Part shown: positions 9,954-18,376 of the stretch, in pieces
Layout: each line of letters starts with the position of its first letter
How positions within the stretch are numbered: the first letter of the stretch is position 1
DNA from: Bin22 sp965207275
GTDB taxonomy: Bacteria; Chloroflexota; Dehalococcoidia; Lucifugimonadales; UBA3495
NCBI GenBank assembly: GCA_965207275.1
Contig: CBDBMH010000001.1
Location: 682,001 to 746,000, forward strand
Direction of reading: 5' to 3'
DNA length: 64,000 nt
Position numbers and translations under genes: made by a program
The notes under the pieces: model-generated
What the model was told of the DNA's origin: nothing
Seen by the model: the letters and a program-made list of their open reading frames with translations, nothing else
Databases searched by the model: none

Positions 9954-10415
9954 CGGGCCTCCTGCGGGGAATGATTTGCGGGTTCCTGCTGTGCTTCCTG
10001 GGGACAGGGCAGTTGTCCGGCGAAACGGGTTTCACGTGCACCGCACATAGCCCAATTTCAAGGGGGTTCGTTGATCGGCTGTTATATGGGGCTTTCAGTG
10101 CTGAAGCCGCTGTCCTTCGCATCACCAGAGGGGGTTTCTCCCTCTCCCGCCCCTATTTTGCTCGCCTGGGGCGGGTTTCGCAATTCTCTGAAAGCAAAAG
10201 TCAAAGTCGGTGGCGGGAAAAGAAGCGTTTCGTTTTGGGTGGTGGGGTCGCCGAATATGTAGGGGTCCGCCTCCGGCGGATGGCTGCCCTGGTCTCACAC
10301 GCGAAACCACCTGAATTGGACGCTACCGACGGAAAAAGAACCACGGGCCGGAGTAAAGAGTCTGGGGATGCGTTCGGTCTTCCGCGTCCCCGCAGGGCAA
10401 GGGGGCACGTTGCCG
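9954..10415. other. intergenic region, no recognised content
   Basis: About 460 bases between two minus-strand genes. No supported coding frame, RNA or palindrome. The stretch near 10257-10280 resembles a decayed dispersed repeat (GTAGGGG followed by CCGCCTCCGGCGGA). Confidence 0.35.
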
Positions 10416-11654
10416 CTAGTTGCCGTATGCCACCGTGTCAAGGTCCTCTATGCGTTCGTCCGATGTGAAGCGCCAGGTTCCTATGTGACCCCGGCGGAGA
10501 TCGCCGTTTTCGTCCCAATCCAGGGTGCTGGCGGCGCCATCGAAGTTGACGCCCCGCCCCTCGGCGAGCAGGTACAGGCTCTCTGCGACCCCCGAGGGAG
10601 TGCCGGGAACAGTCCGCCCCGGTGGTCCGGCAACTATCCGCAGGTGGTCGCGAATGGCCTTGCCGTCGACACTGCCGGCAGCTTGGGTGGCGAGAGCGAG
10701 GGCTACGGTGGCATCGTAGGTTTCCTTAACATAGGCCAGAACGGGAAGCTCGCCGTATGCCGCGATGAAGGCAGCTTCCCAGTCGGCTGTCCCCTCGTTA
10801 TCGGGAGCGGACGCGCCCGCGGTTCCGTACATCCCCCCCAATTTCTCGCCGCCGATCTCTTTGACCAGACTCACTCGCTTGGCCGCGTCGCCAAAGACGA
10901 ACTGGCGGTATAAGCCTTTATCCAGGGCCTCCCGTACCATAGGCACGGCGTGGCCCTCGAAAGCGATGACTACCAAAGCCTCCGCCCCGGCGTTCGCGCT
11001 CCGCTCCAGTTCCGGAAGGTAGCTGGTCTGGGCTACGTCGATGGGGACGGCCTGCACCGTTCCGCTCCAGGCCGCCTGGAAGGCATCGGCCAGCCCCCGG
11101 CCATAGGAGTCGTCCTGGTAGATCAGCCCTACGTTGTTGAACCCGCGTTCCCGGGTTACGCGCGCCAGGACCGGACCCTGGGCGGCATCGGAAAGCGCCG
11201 TCCGGAAGAAGTAGCCGTTGTCCTGCACGCCGGTCAGCTCGGGAGAGGTGGCGGAAGGGCTGATGGTGGGAATCCCCAGCGCCCCAGATACACTCCTCGC
11301 AACCGGCAATGCCGCCGAACTTGCGTTGGGGCCGACTATTGCGTGGACGCCGTCGTTCTCCACAAGTCGCAGCGCGACATCCGCTGCCACCGACGGATCT
11401 CCGGTAGCGTCCGCGACGATACCGTGAACCGGCATGCCAAGTACACCCCCGCCTTCATTGACCTGCATTATGGCGAGATTAAAGGCCCGCTCCCTGTCGG
11501 CGGACGCCTCCGGGGATCCGGTGAAGTTCAGTAGCAGGCCGAGTTTCAATGGCGTCGCCACAGGGTGCTCCTCTGACCCGAAAGAACACCCTGCGGAAAC
11601 GACGAACAGACCAATGGTGGCCGCCAGCAAGGCTGAACGCAGCATGACTAACAT
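10416..11654 (-). CDS. ABC transporter substrate-binding lipoprotein, branched-chain amino acid (LivK) type
   Basis: About 412 residues of the Peripla_BP_6 family: an extracytoplasmic receptor for amino acids or other small acids feeding an ABC importer. The N-terminus MLVMLRSALLAATIGLFVVSAGC is a signal peptide ending in a lipobox-like SAGC, so the mature protein is probably lipid-anchored at the Cys. Family sequence follows: KLGLLLNFTGSPEASADRER, AIVGPNASSAALPVARSVSG, and VGLIYQDDSYGRGLADAFQA. The start at 11654 is chosen because it places the signal peptide at the N-terminus; the frame is open for 49 codons further without sense. No permease or ATPase partner lies beside it, so it is either an orphan receptor or serves a transporter elsewhere. 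Confidence 0.85.
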   Translation of the reverse strand: MLVMLRSALLAATIGLFVVSAGCSFGSEEHPVATPLKLGLLLNFTGSPEASADRERAFNLAIMQVNEGGGVLGMPVHGIVADATGDPSVAADVALRLVENDGVHAIVGPNASSAALPVARSVSGALGIPTISPSATSPELTGVQDNGYFFRTALSDAAQGPVLARVTRERGFNNVGLIYQDDSYGRGLADAFQAAWSGTVQAVPIDVAQTSYLPELERSANAGAEALVVIAFEGHAVPMVREALDKGLYRQFVFGDAAKRVSLVKEIGGEKLGGMYGTAGASAPDNEGTADWEAAFIAAYGELPVLAYVKETYDATVALALATQAAGSVDGKAIRDHLRIVAGPPGRTVPGTPSGVAESLYLLAEGRGVNFDGAASTLDWDENGDLRRGHIGTWRFTSDERIEDLDTVAYGN

Positions 11655-12026
11655 TATAGCCTGACCAACACCTGGGAGGAGGTCAACCGGAAGTCTCGAC
11701 CCACTCAATCCCGCTGTCCCCGTTATTTCTCCCCTCGGGCCTCCGCAATACCGGCGCATGCGGAATTCCATTGCGCCGGAGCCTTGAGGTGGGATTGTCA
11801 ATTTTCAAGCCCGGGGGACTGTGGGGAAAATACTTGACCGCCACCCCGGTCACTCGTTTTGTTACTGTCTGCGTTGGCAGGCATTCGTCCAAGCCCCAGG
11901 TCACGTCGGCCCAACAGTCGGCCCTTCGTTGGGGTTGGTTCGCTGGAATGTGTGGGACACGGAACCGGGGGCGTAAGGAGAAAATGCCTCGGGGAGCCTG
12001 GGCTGAGGCGCCGGAACGGCGGCCTT
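11655..12026. other. intergenic region, no recognised content
   Basis: About 370 bases upstream of the LivK-type gene and downstream of the metal permease gene. TTGACA-like and TTGACC hexamers are present on both strands (about 11790-11840), but none pairs with a good -10. Confidence 0.3.
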
Positions 12027-12845
12027 TTAGGTGAAGACTCTGCGGCGGAAGGAAGCCACCAGGACGAACAAGCCGGTGGCCACCAGGGTCATGGCCGGCC
12101 CGGCGGGCAGGTTGAAGTGGAAGGAAAGGTAGAGGCCGGTAACCGAGGCCGCGGTCCCCAGCGCCGCCGCCGTCAGCATGATGGAGATGAACCGCCCCAC
12201 CAGCAGGTAGGCTGTGGCGGCCGGAATAACCAGCATCGCCATTACGAGAATGACCCCAGCCGCCTGGATCCCCACAACAATGACCAGGGCCAGCAGGACC
12301 AGCAGGGCGTAGTCCACCACGCTGGTGCGCATGCCGATGACTTGGGATCCCACCGGGTCGAAACTGGTGAACAACAGCCAGTGGTGAAAGACGAACAGCC
12401 CCAGGATGACCAGCACGGTGATGGACAGCGACACGTAGATACCGGTGGTGGATATGGCCAGAATCTGCCCTAGCAGCAGGTCCTCCACGTTAACGTTGAT
12501 GGTGGTGGACATGGACAGCATCATGAGTCCCAGGGCGAACATGGCCGCAAACAGGATGCCGATGGCGGTGTCCGCGCTGAGGCCGGCGCGGCGGCTCACG
12601 GCCCGCACCAGCATGGCGAAGGTGATCCCGGTGGGGACGGCCGCCAGAGCGGGGCTGATGCCCACCATGAACCCCAGCGCCATGCCCGGTAGAACGGCGT
12701 GGGCCAGAGCATCGCCGATAAAGGCCAGGTTCCTGGTGACCACGTAGGCGCCCATCAGCGGGCACATCACCCCCACCAGGATGGCGCCCACCAGGGCCCG
12801 CAGCATGAAGTTGTACTCTAGGGGAGCTACCAGGAAACCTATCAT
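12027..12845 (-). CDS. Metal ABC transporter permease (ZnuB/MntB type)
   Basis: About 272 residues with eight or nine hydrophobic segments, ABC-3 family: the membrane channel of a zinc/manganese importer. Family sequence includes PLEYNFMLRALVGAILVG at the N-terminus, GALVVTR-like AYVVTRNLAFIGDALAHAVL, and GIQAAGVILVMAMLVIPAAT. The start is placed at 12845 because homologues begin just before the PLEY segment; the in-frame extension to 13040 encodes repeat DNA. It is separated from its ATPase gene by about 300 bases of repeat-derived sequence, which is unusual for this operon type. Confidence 0.88.
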   Translation of the reverse strand: MIGFLVAPLEYNFMLRALVGAILVGVMCPLMGAYVVTRNLAFIGDALAHAVLPGMALGFMVGISPALAAVPTGITFAMLVRAVSRRAGLSADTAIGILFAAMFALGLMMLSMSTTINVNVEDLLLGQILAISTTGIYVSLSITVLVILGLFVFHHWLLFTSFDPVGSQVIGMRTSVVDYALLVLLALVIVVGIQAAGVILVMAMLVIPAATAYLLVGRFISIMLTAAALGTAASVTGLYLSFHFNLPAGPAMTLVATGLFVLVASFRRRVFT

Positions 12846-13148
12846 GCGTACATATGCAGAGTTAATGGCATTTCCTGCCACACAGTACAATCGGCCTTTC
12901 TTAAGGTCATTCTGAACGAAGCCAAAGAATCCAGACTCCAACCCGCAAGCCAGCTTTCGGATCCGTAACCGGGCTGAGGGGATCCGCCTGCGGCGGATCA
13001 GACCCTTCGGCAGGCCCAGGGTGACATGATTCTCGCCCACCCAACATGTGCCGGCTATAGACTGAATCTATAACGTGGTTGCCCTATGTCAGGGGCAGGC
13101 TATTTCCAACGGACGCACATAGTCGCCACAATTCAGTTGCCAGGGCCC
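12846..13148. repeat. dispersed-repeat DNA inserted between metal-transporter permease and ATPase genes
   Basis: The 303-base gap contains GGTCATTCTGAACGAAGCC, AAAGAATCCAGAC, GGATCCGCCTGCGGCGGATC and CCCTTCGGCAGGCCCAGGGT (about 12905-13026), the same building blocks as the arrays at 23.6-24.8 kb. No gene is supported here. An insertion into an existing operon is the simplest reading. Confidence 0.6.
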
Positions 13149-13895
13149 CTACCCCTCGCCGTCCAATGAGAACTGGACGCCGTACAGTTCCTCCATGACC
13201 TCGGGGGTGAAGACCTGGCTGGGGGCGCCGCAAGCGCACACGTGGCGGTTCAGGCACAACACCTGGTCGAAGCGGCGGGCCAGGTTGCTCAGGTCGTGGG
13301 TGGCCAGCAACACGATGCGGCCCTCGTCCCGCAGCGCCTGCAGTACCTCGACCAGGGTTTCCTGGGCTCCTACGTCCACGCCGCTGAAGGCCTCGTCCAG
13401 CAATAGCACGCTGGCCTCCTGGGCCAGGGCCCGGGCCACGAAAACCCGCTGTCGCTGCCCCCCCGAAAGTTCGGTCATAAGGGACCGCCGGCGGTCCCAC
13501 AACCCCACGCGGCAAAGACACTCCCGGACCAGTTCCCGGTCCTTTCTGCCTGGCCGCCGGAACCAGCCCAGCCGGCAGCACCTTCCCATCAATACCACGT
13601 CCATCACGTTCACCGGAAATCGCCAGTTGACGCTGTCCCGTTGGGGAACATAGGCCAGCGCCCCCCGGTGCAGGTCCACCCGGTGGAGGGTCACGCTGCC
13701 CTGGTGGACGGGGAGCAGCCCGGCGATGGCGTTGAACAGGGTGCTCTTGCCGGCGCCGTTGGGCCCGACTACGCCCATCAGGGTGCCCGCGTCCACGTCA
13801 AAGGAGACGTTGGTCAGGGCCGTATACCCGTCCAGTTCGACCGTCACGTCCTGGAGCGACATGCTGGCGTCGTGGAGTTCAGCAACGGAATTCAA
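13149..13895 (-). CDS. Metal ABC transporter ATP-binding protein (ZnuC/MntA type)
   Basis: 248-residue ABC ATPase that energises metal import with the permease at 12027-12845. Walker A is GPNGAGKST, the signature is LSGGQRQRV, Walker B is VLLLDEAFSGVD, and the H-loop is LLATHDL. QRDSVNWRFPVNVMDVVLMG is the Q-loop region typical of zinc/manganese transporters. The start is TTG at 13895, preceded by GGAGG seven bases away; the ATG three bases earlier is out of frame. The start overlaps the end of a short upstream frame that looks like the tail of the missing binding protein (see 13896-14095). Confidence 0.9.
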   Translation of the reverse strand: MNSVAELHDASMSLQDVTVELDGYTALTNVSFDVDAGTLMGVVGPNGAGKSTLFNAIAGLLPVHQGSVTLHRVDLHRGALAYVPQRDSVNWRFPVNVMDVVLMGRCCRLGWFRRPGRKDRELVRECLCRVGLWDRRRSLMTELSGGQRQRVFVARALAQEASVLLLDEAFSGVDVGAQETLVEVLQALRDEGRIVLLATHDLSNLARRFDQVLCLNRHVCACGAPSQVFTPEVMEELYGVQFSLDGEG

Positions 13896-14095
13896 TTCAT
13901 GGCCTCCACTATTCGTTCCACGCTGGCCCGCGCCATGCCCGGGTAGGTCCTGGCGCCGCCAGCCCCACGGCCAGAGGCAGGGCCGTACCTGCAATACTTA
14001 TCTTGTGGAATGGGATCGTTGACACTTGGGGACTGCCTCGGTGTTAAAAGTATATGACCAGGTGAGAAAGCTCCCATAAAGGGAACGCACAACAT
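13892..14095 (-). pseudogene. remnant of a metal-binding ABC substrate-binding protein (ZnuA-like C-terminus)
   Basis: A 67-codon open frame whose last residues, RTYPGMARASVERIVEAMN, resemble the conserved C-terminal end of ZnuA/TroA-type binding proteins (family pattern TYxGMMRxNVxxIVEAL). It ends four bases inside the TTG start of the ATPase gene, as expected for a translationally coupled znuA-znuC pair. The N-terminal part of the frame has no family sequence. Reading: most of the binding-protein gene has been deleted, leaving promoter, operator box and tail. It could instead be a coincidental match in a short frame. Confidence 0.4.
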
Positions 14096-14112
14096 TGATA
14101 GATCGTATCAAT
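14094..14112 (-). promoter_or_regulatory. Fur-family operator box (TGATA-N5-TATCA)
   Basis: ATTGATAGATCGTATCAAT is a perfect inverted repeat with 7-base arms and a 5-base spacer. Its 15-base core TGATA-N5-TATCA fits the general Fur/Zur/PerR type box. It lies upstream of the metal ABC transporter genes, and a second site with the same core lies upstream of the Fur-family gene at 14649-14663. Confidence 0.55.
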
Positions 14113-14157
14113 TTGGGTTATAGAACACCGGTCATTATTCACTGGAAAGAAAGCCCG

Positions 14158-14592
14158 CTACTCGCCCGCGGTTGCGGGACACAGACCGCAGTTCACGAAC
14201 AGCTCAAGGCGGTGGTCGACGATCTCCCCGGGAATGTCGGCGCTGATTGCGCTGATCAACCTTTCGACCGAAGGGGCGCTGAATTCCTCCACTGCATCGC
14301 ACTGGACGCACACCGTGTGGTGGTGGTGATGTCCGATGCTGCAGAGGATGTACAGTTGCGCTCCGTCCATCAGCGCCAGCTTGCACACCGCTCCCGCCTC
14401 CAGCAGGAGCTTGATGGTGCGATACACCGTCGCCCGGCCCACCGAGGGCAATTCGTCGCTCAACCCCTCGGCGGTAAAGCCGTCCTGCTTCTGTTCCAGG
14501 AGACGGGCAATCGTCTTCCGGGGGGCCGTGGCCCGGTAGCCCCGTTCCCCCAGTACAGCCATCAGGTCCGGAAGTTGTGCTTTGGGAGCCAT
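14158..14592 (-). CDS. Fur-family transcriptional regulator (probable Zur or Fur)
   Basis: About 144 residues with an N-terminal winged helix (ERGYRATAPRKTIARLL, then GRATVYRTIKLLLEAG) and a C-terminal metal-binding dimerisation domain. It has a His run (GHHHHHTVCVQC) and a second Cys pair (CGLC) that would hold a structural zinc. As a metal-dependent repressor it most likely controls the downstream metal ABC transporter, which carries the same box as this gene's own promoter region. The ATG at 14592 is preferred; a TTG at 14610 is possible. Zn is favoured over Fe because of the ZnuBC-type neighbour, but this is inference. Confidence 0.88.
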   Translation of the reverse strand: MAPKAQLPDLMAVLGERGYRATAPRKTIARLLEQKQDGFTAEGLSDELPSVGRATVYRTIKLLLEAGAVCKLALMDGAQLYILCSIGHHHHHTVCVQCDAVEEFSAPSVERLISAISADIPGEIVDHRLELFVNCGLCPATAGE

Positions 14593-14952
14593 AATGACAC
14601 CAGCAGGCAAGAAAGGTAGACCGGCTATTTAGTGGCCTATCCCAGCGGTGATATACCATATCAATGCACCGCAGCCGCTGTCAACCGGCAAGAGATGTTC
14701 TTGACTCCCTGGACGAAGGGGAAATGTACCCGGTGGCGGGTAGCCCCGCCTGGGGAAGGGAGGGGCAAGATACCGCGGCGCCTGTTCCTGTGGACATCAT
14801 CACGGCGTTGGTCAGGCGCCCTCATGCGTGCAGAAGCAGCGCCGTCTGGACCGAGCCTCCGCCGGTTGCGGAATGGGAATGCCCTGGCCTCTGGCGGGCT
14901 GGGCCGAGGCGTCACGTCAACCCCAGCCCAGGCCCGAATTCATCCCAGGGAC
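14593..14952. other. intergenic region upstream of the Fur-family gene
   Basis: About 360 bases. The part near the Fur gene holds the operator-like site at 14649-14663. The remainder, up to the end of the exonuclease gene, shows no supported gene or RNA. Confidence 0.35.
14649..14663 (-). promoter_or_regulatory. Fur-family operator box upstream of the regulator gene
   Basis: TGATATACCATATCA has 6-base arms around a 3-base centre and shares the TGATA-N5-TATCA core with the site at 14094-14112. It lies about 57 bases upstream of the ATG at 14592, a position fit for autorepression. Confidence 0.55.
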
Positions 14953-15720
14953 TCAGGAGATTTCGATGCCCACGGGGCAGTGGTCGGACCCCATCACGGC
15001 GGGCAGTATGAAGGCATTGGTCAGGTTGGAGGCGAAATCGCTGTCGGTAAAGAAGTAGTCGATGCGCCAGCCTACGTTCCGGTCCCGCGCGCGGGTCATC
15101 TGGTCCCAATAACTGTAGTTGTCCGGTTCCTGGTTGAACCGGCGGAAGGTGTCGATGTGGCCGTGTTCCAGGTAGGTGTCCATCCAGGCCCGTTCCTCCG
15201 GCAGGAAACCGGAAATCTTCACGTTTTCCTTGGGCCGGGCGAGGTCGATTTCCTTGTGGGCGGTATTTACGTCGCCGCACACAACCACATTGCGCCCTTC
15301 CCGCCGCAGGTTGTCCACGTAATCCAGGAAGGCGTCGTAGAACTCCATCTTGTAACGCAGGCGTTCGGCGGACTGCTTGCCGTTGGGGAAATAGATACCC
15401 ATGAACACGAAATCATCGAAGTCGGCGACGACGGTGCGCCCCTCGCTGTCGAATCGCTCCACGCCCAGGCCGAAGCTGACGCTGCGGGGTTCATGTCCTT
15501 CGCGGGTGTAGAGGCCCACGCCGCTGTAACCCTTTCGCTCCGGAGTGGTGAACCAGCAGGAATATCCCTCGACCTGCGTCAGGGCGGTGGGCAACTGGGA
15601 CTCGTGGGCCTTGGTCTCCTGGAGGCACAGGACGTCGGGCTGCGCTTCCTGAAACCAATCCAGGAATCCCTTCTTGTGCGCCGCTCGAATGCCGTTTACG
15701 TTCCATGAAATCAGCTTCAT
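14953..15720 (-). CDS. xth: Exodeoxyribonuclease III
   Basis: 255-residue AP endonuclease/3'-5' exonuclease of the endonuclease-exonuclease-phosphatase fold, acting in base excision repair. Motifs in order: MKLISWNVNGIRA, CLQETKA (catalytic Glu), YSGVGLYTR, GDVNTAHKEIDL (Asp/Asn pair), RIDYFF and GSDHCPV (catalytic His near the C-terminus). Length and motif order match ExoA/XthA. GGGAG lies just upstream of the ATG at 15720. It stands alone. Confidence 0.95.
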   Translation of the reverse strand: MKLISWNVNGIRAAHKKGFLDWFQEAQPDVLCLQETKAHESQLPTALTQVEGYSCWFTTPERKGYSGVGLYTREGHEPRSVSFGLGVERFDSEGRTVVADFDDFVFMGIYFPNGKQSAERLRYKMEFYDAFLDYVDNLRREGRNVVVCGDVNTAHKEIDLARPKENVKISGFLPEERAWMDTYLEHGHIDTFRRFNQEPDNYSYWDQMTRARDRNVGWRIDYFFTDSDFASNLTNAFILPAVMGSDHCPVGIEIS

Positions 15721-16093
15721 GATTTACTCCCTCAGCTAAACCCTCCCCCGCTGGAAAGGGATACTTGCCGTTTGCGCCCAATTTTAGCACAGGCGGCGGG
15801 CCGATTTGGAAGCCTGCCAGGCGTTTGGTGTCACCCTTCATTACTGGTGTGCCGCCTTTCCACCCGCCTGCCGCTCCGACGGGTTGGCCCTGGATGAACC
15901 CGCCTCTTGCCGGTCTTGACCTGCGCTCTCCTAACCCCGGGCCAGCCACGTCCGGCCTTACAAATTCTGGTCATGGATTCTGGCCACGGATTTTGATCGA
16001 AGGCTGGGGCAGGCAAGGAATCTTCGTTCCCGGCGAAGCCGAAACACCCCTGGGGAACATTAGAGAGATGAAGCCGCGGCAGGTTAACACAGT

Positions 16094-16111
16094 TGTAATC
16101 CTTTAGTTACA
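16094..16111 (+). promoter_or_regulatory. NtcA/CRP-type palindrome upstream of the nitrate operon
   Basis: TGTAATCCTTTAGTTACA is an inverted repeat (TGTAA-N8-TTACA), equivalently TGTA-N10-TACA. It lies 76 bases upstream of the first gene of the nitrate operon. CRP-family nitrogen regulators such as cyanobacterial NtcA bind sites of the form TGTA-N9/10-TACA, so activation by a CRP-family protein is a reasonable inference. Confidence 0.4.
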
Positions 16112-16119
16112 CCTCCGAC

Positions 16120-16132
16120 ATTTCGACGAAAT
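16120..16132 (+). promoter_or_regulatory. 13-base palindrome in the nitrate-operon promoter region
   Basis: ATTTCGACGAAAT is a perfect 6-1-6 palindrome, 8 bases downstream of the NtcA-like site. It may be a second operator; no family consensus is recognised. Confidence 0.3.
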
Positions 16133-16187
16133 AAAAGGCCAATACGCTGATTGCAGTCAATCTGACACAGGGAGGCTGCAACCGGCG

Positions 16188-18275
16188 ATGCCATCCACCA
16201 CGGCCAGGCATGAAACGGCTACCCACTGCCCCTACTGCGCCTTCCAGTGCGGGATGTTGCTGTCCGGCCCACGGGAAGCGGCGGTGGTGGACGGCGACGA
16301 CCAATTCCCGGTCAACCAGGGGGCCCTCTGCATCAAGGGCTGGACGTCCGCCGAAGCGCTGTCTCACTCCGAAAGGCTGCTGAATCCACTGATCAGGAAT
16401 GCTGCCGGGCAACTTGTTCCCGCCACCTGGGATGAGGCGCTGGACCGGGTGGCCGACGCCTTTCAAAAAACCATGGGCGAATTCGGCGCCGATGCGGTGG
16501 GGATTTTCGGCGGCGGGTCGCTGACCAACGAGAAGGCCTACCTGCTGGGCAAGTTTGCGCGGGTTGCCCTGGGCACCGCCAATATCGACTATAACGGCCG
16601 CTTCTGCATGTCCTCCGCCGCCGCCGCCGGCATTCGCGCCTTTGGCATTGACCGCGGCCTGCCCTTCCCCCTGGAAGACATCGCTAATGCCGAAGTCGTG
16701 TTTCTTTCCGGGGCCAACGTGGCCGAGACCATGCCCCCCATAATGCGGTACTTCGAGGCCCAACGGGCCAACGGCGGCATTCTGGTGGTCTCGGATCCCC
16801 GCCGCACCACCACCGCAGCGGCGGCAGACCTGCACCTGCGTCTGACCCCCGGCGCCGACGCGGCCCTGGCCAATGGTCTGCTGCACCTGCTTATCCGCGA
16901 CGACCTCATCGACCACGATTACATCGTGGACCGCACCGAAGGCTTTGAACGGGTGCGCCAGGTCGCCGCCACCTATTGGCCGGAGCGGGTGGAGCGAATT
17001 ACCGGCGTGCCCGAGGCTGAATTGTTGCAGACGGCGCGGCTGCTGGGCCGGGCCAGGACCGCCATGATTCTCACCGGTCGCGGGACAGAGCAGCAGGCCC
17101 AGGGAGTCACCAACGTCCTGTCCTTTATCAACCTGGCCCTGGCTCTGGGCAAGGTGGGCCGCCCCAGCTCGGGTTACGGCTGCCTCACCGGACAGGGCAA
17201 CGGCCAGGGCGGCCGCGAGCACGGGCAGAAGGCCGACCAGCTTCCCGGCTACCGCCTGATTGCCGACCCGGCGGCCCGCCAGCATATCGCCGCGGTTTGG
17301 GACTTTCCCGAGGAAGAACTGCCCGGGCCTGGCAAGTCTGCCTACGAACTGCTGGACAGCCTGGGCGCCGAGGGCGGCATTCGCTCCCTGCTGGTGCTGG
17401 GCTCCAACGTGGCGGTTTCCGCTCCCCACGGCAACAACATCCGCCAAAGGCTGGAGGCCCTGGACTTCCTGGCGGTTTCCGACTTCTTCCTGTCGGAGAC
17501 GGCGCGGCTGGCCGACGTGGTTCTGCCGTCGGCGCAGTGGGCCGAGGAAGACGGGACCATGACCAACCTGGAGGGCCGGGTAATCCGCCGCCGCCGGGCC
17601 TACCAGCCGCCGGAAGGGGTACTGACCGACCTGGAGTTGCTGGAACTGCTGGCGGCGCGCATGGGCCGGAAACGGTGGTTTACCTACGCCAGCCCGGAAG
17701 CGGTCTTTGAAGAACTGCGGGCCGCCAGCGCCGGCGGCGTGGCCGATTATTCGGGCATTACCTACGAGAAAATAGAAGCCGGCCAGGGAGTCTTCTGGCC
17801 CTGCCCTTCGGTGGACCACCCCGGAACCCCCCGGCTGTTCGCCGAGTCCTTCCCCACGCCCAGCGGCAGGGCCCGGTTTCACCCTGTACTCCATCGGTCG
17901 GCTGCGGAGGAACCGGACGAGGAATACCCCCTCTACCTGACCACTGGCCGGGTTCTGGCCCAGTACCAGTCCGGCACGCAGACCAGGAGGATTGCGGAAC
18001 TGGCAGGCATGGCTTCGGAACCGCTGGCCGAGATCAACCCCATCACGGCCGACCGGTACGGCCTGACCGACGGCGAAATGTTGACCCTGGAGACCCGGCG
18101 TGGAATGGCCAGGGTCCGGGCGCGGATTACCGCGGACATCCGTCCCGATACGGTATTCGCCCCCTTCCACTGGCCCGATGAGCAGTCCGCGAACCTGTTG
18201 ACCAATCCGGCCCTGGACCCGACCAGCCGGATGCCCGAGTTCAAGGTCTGCGCCGTGAGAATCGTCAAGGAATAA
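16188..18275 (+). CDS. nasC: Assimilatory nitrate reductase catalytic subunit (molybdopterin oxidoreductase)
   Basis: 695-residue molybdopterin enzyme that reduces nitrate to nitrite. The N-terminal [4Fe-4S] site is Cys14, Cys17, Cys21 and Cys48 (HCPYCAFQC, then ALCIKGW). The Mo-bisMGD domains follow (DYNGRFCMSSAAAAGIRAFG, NVLSFINLALALGKVGRPSS, GCLTGQGNGQGGREHGQKAD), with the C-terminal molydopterin-dinucleotide domain (YPLYLTTGRVLAQYQSGTQT). There is no signal peptide, so it is cytoplasmic, as in NarB/NasC; it lacks the extra C-terminal [2Fe-2S] domain of some NasA proteins, and electrons must come from a partner. It is first of four same-strand genes, with a flavoprotein, a siroheme nitrite reductase and a nitrate transporter behind it, which fixes the role. 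GGGAGG lies 12 bases before the ATG, a little far. Confidence 0.9.
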   Translation: MPSTTARHETATHCPYCAFQCGMLLSGPREAAVVDGDDQFPVNQGALCIKGWTSAEALSHSERLLNPLIRNAAGQLVPATWDEALDRVADAFQKTMGEFGADAVGIFGGGSLTNEKAYLLGKFARVALGTANIDYNGRFCMSSAAAAGIRAFGIDRGLPFPLEDIANAEVVFLSGANVAETMPPIMRYFEAQRANGGILVVSDPRRTTTAAAADLHLRLTPGADAALANGLLHLLIRDDLIDHDYIVDRTEGFERVRQVAATYWPERVERITGVPEAELLQTARLLGRARTAMILTGRGTEQQAQGVTNVLSFINLALALGKVGRPSSGYGCLTGQGNGQGGREHGQKADQLPGYRLIADPAARQHIAAVWDFPEEELPGPGKSAYELLDSLGAEGGIRSLLVLGSNVAVSAPHGNNIRQRLEALDFLAVSDFFLSETARLADVVLPSAQWAEEDGTMTNLEGRVIRRRRAYQPPEGVLTDLELLELLAARMGRKRWFTYASPEAVFEELRAASAGGVADYSGITYEKIEAGQGVFWPCPSVDHPGTPRLFAESFPTPSGRARFHPVLHRSAAEEPDEEYPLYLTTGRVLAQYQSGTQTRRIAELAGMASEPLAEINPITADRYGLTDGEMLTLETRRGMARVRARITADIRPDTVFAPFHWPDEQSANLLTNPALDPTSRMPEFKVCAVRIVKE

Positions 18276-18376
18276 ATTTCGTAAAGGTATGAAGTTCGTC
18301 GGGTGGGCGGCAGGACGCTACCCCGACCGGAGGCCCCGGAAGCAGGTAAGGGAAACGATCCCGGCGAGGAATGAAG

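Larger units (their letters stand above)
15721..16187. other. divergent intergenic region upstream of the nitrate operon
   Basis: About 467 bases between xth (minus) and the nitrate operon (plus). No gene is supported. The last 100 bases carry two palindromes annotated at 16094-16111 and 16120-16132. Confidence 0.45.
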
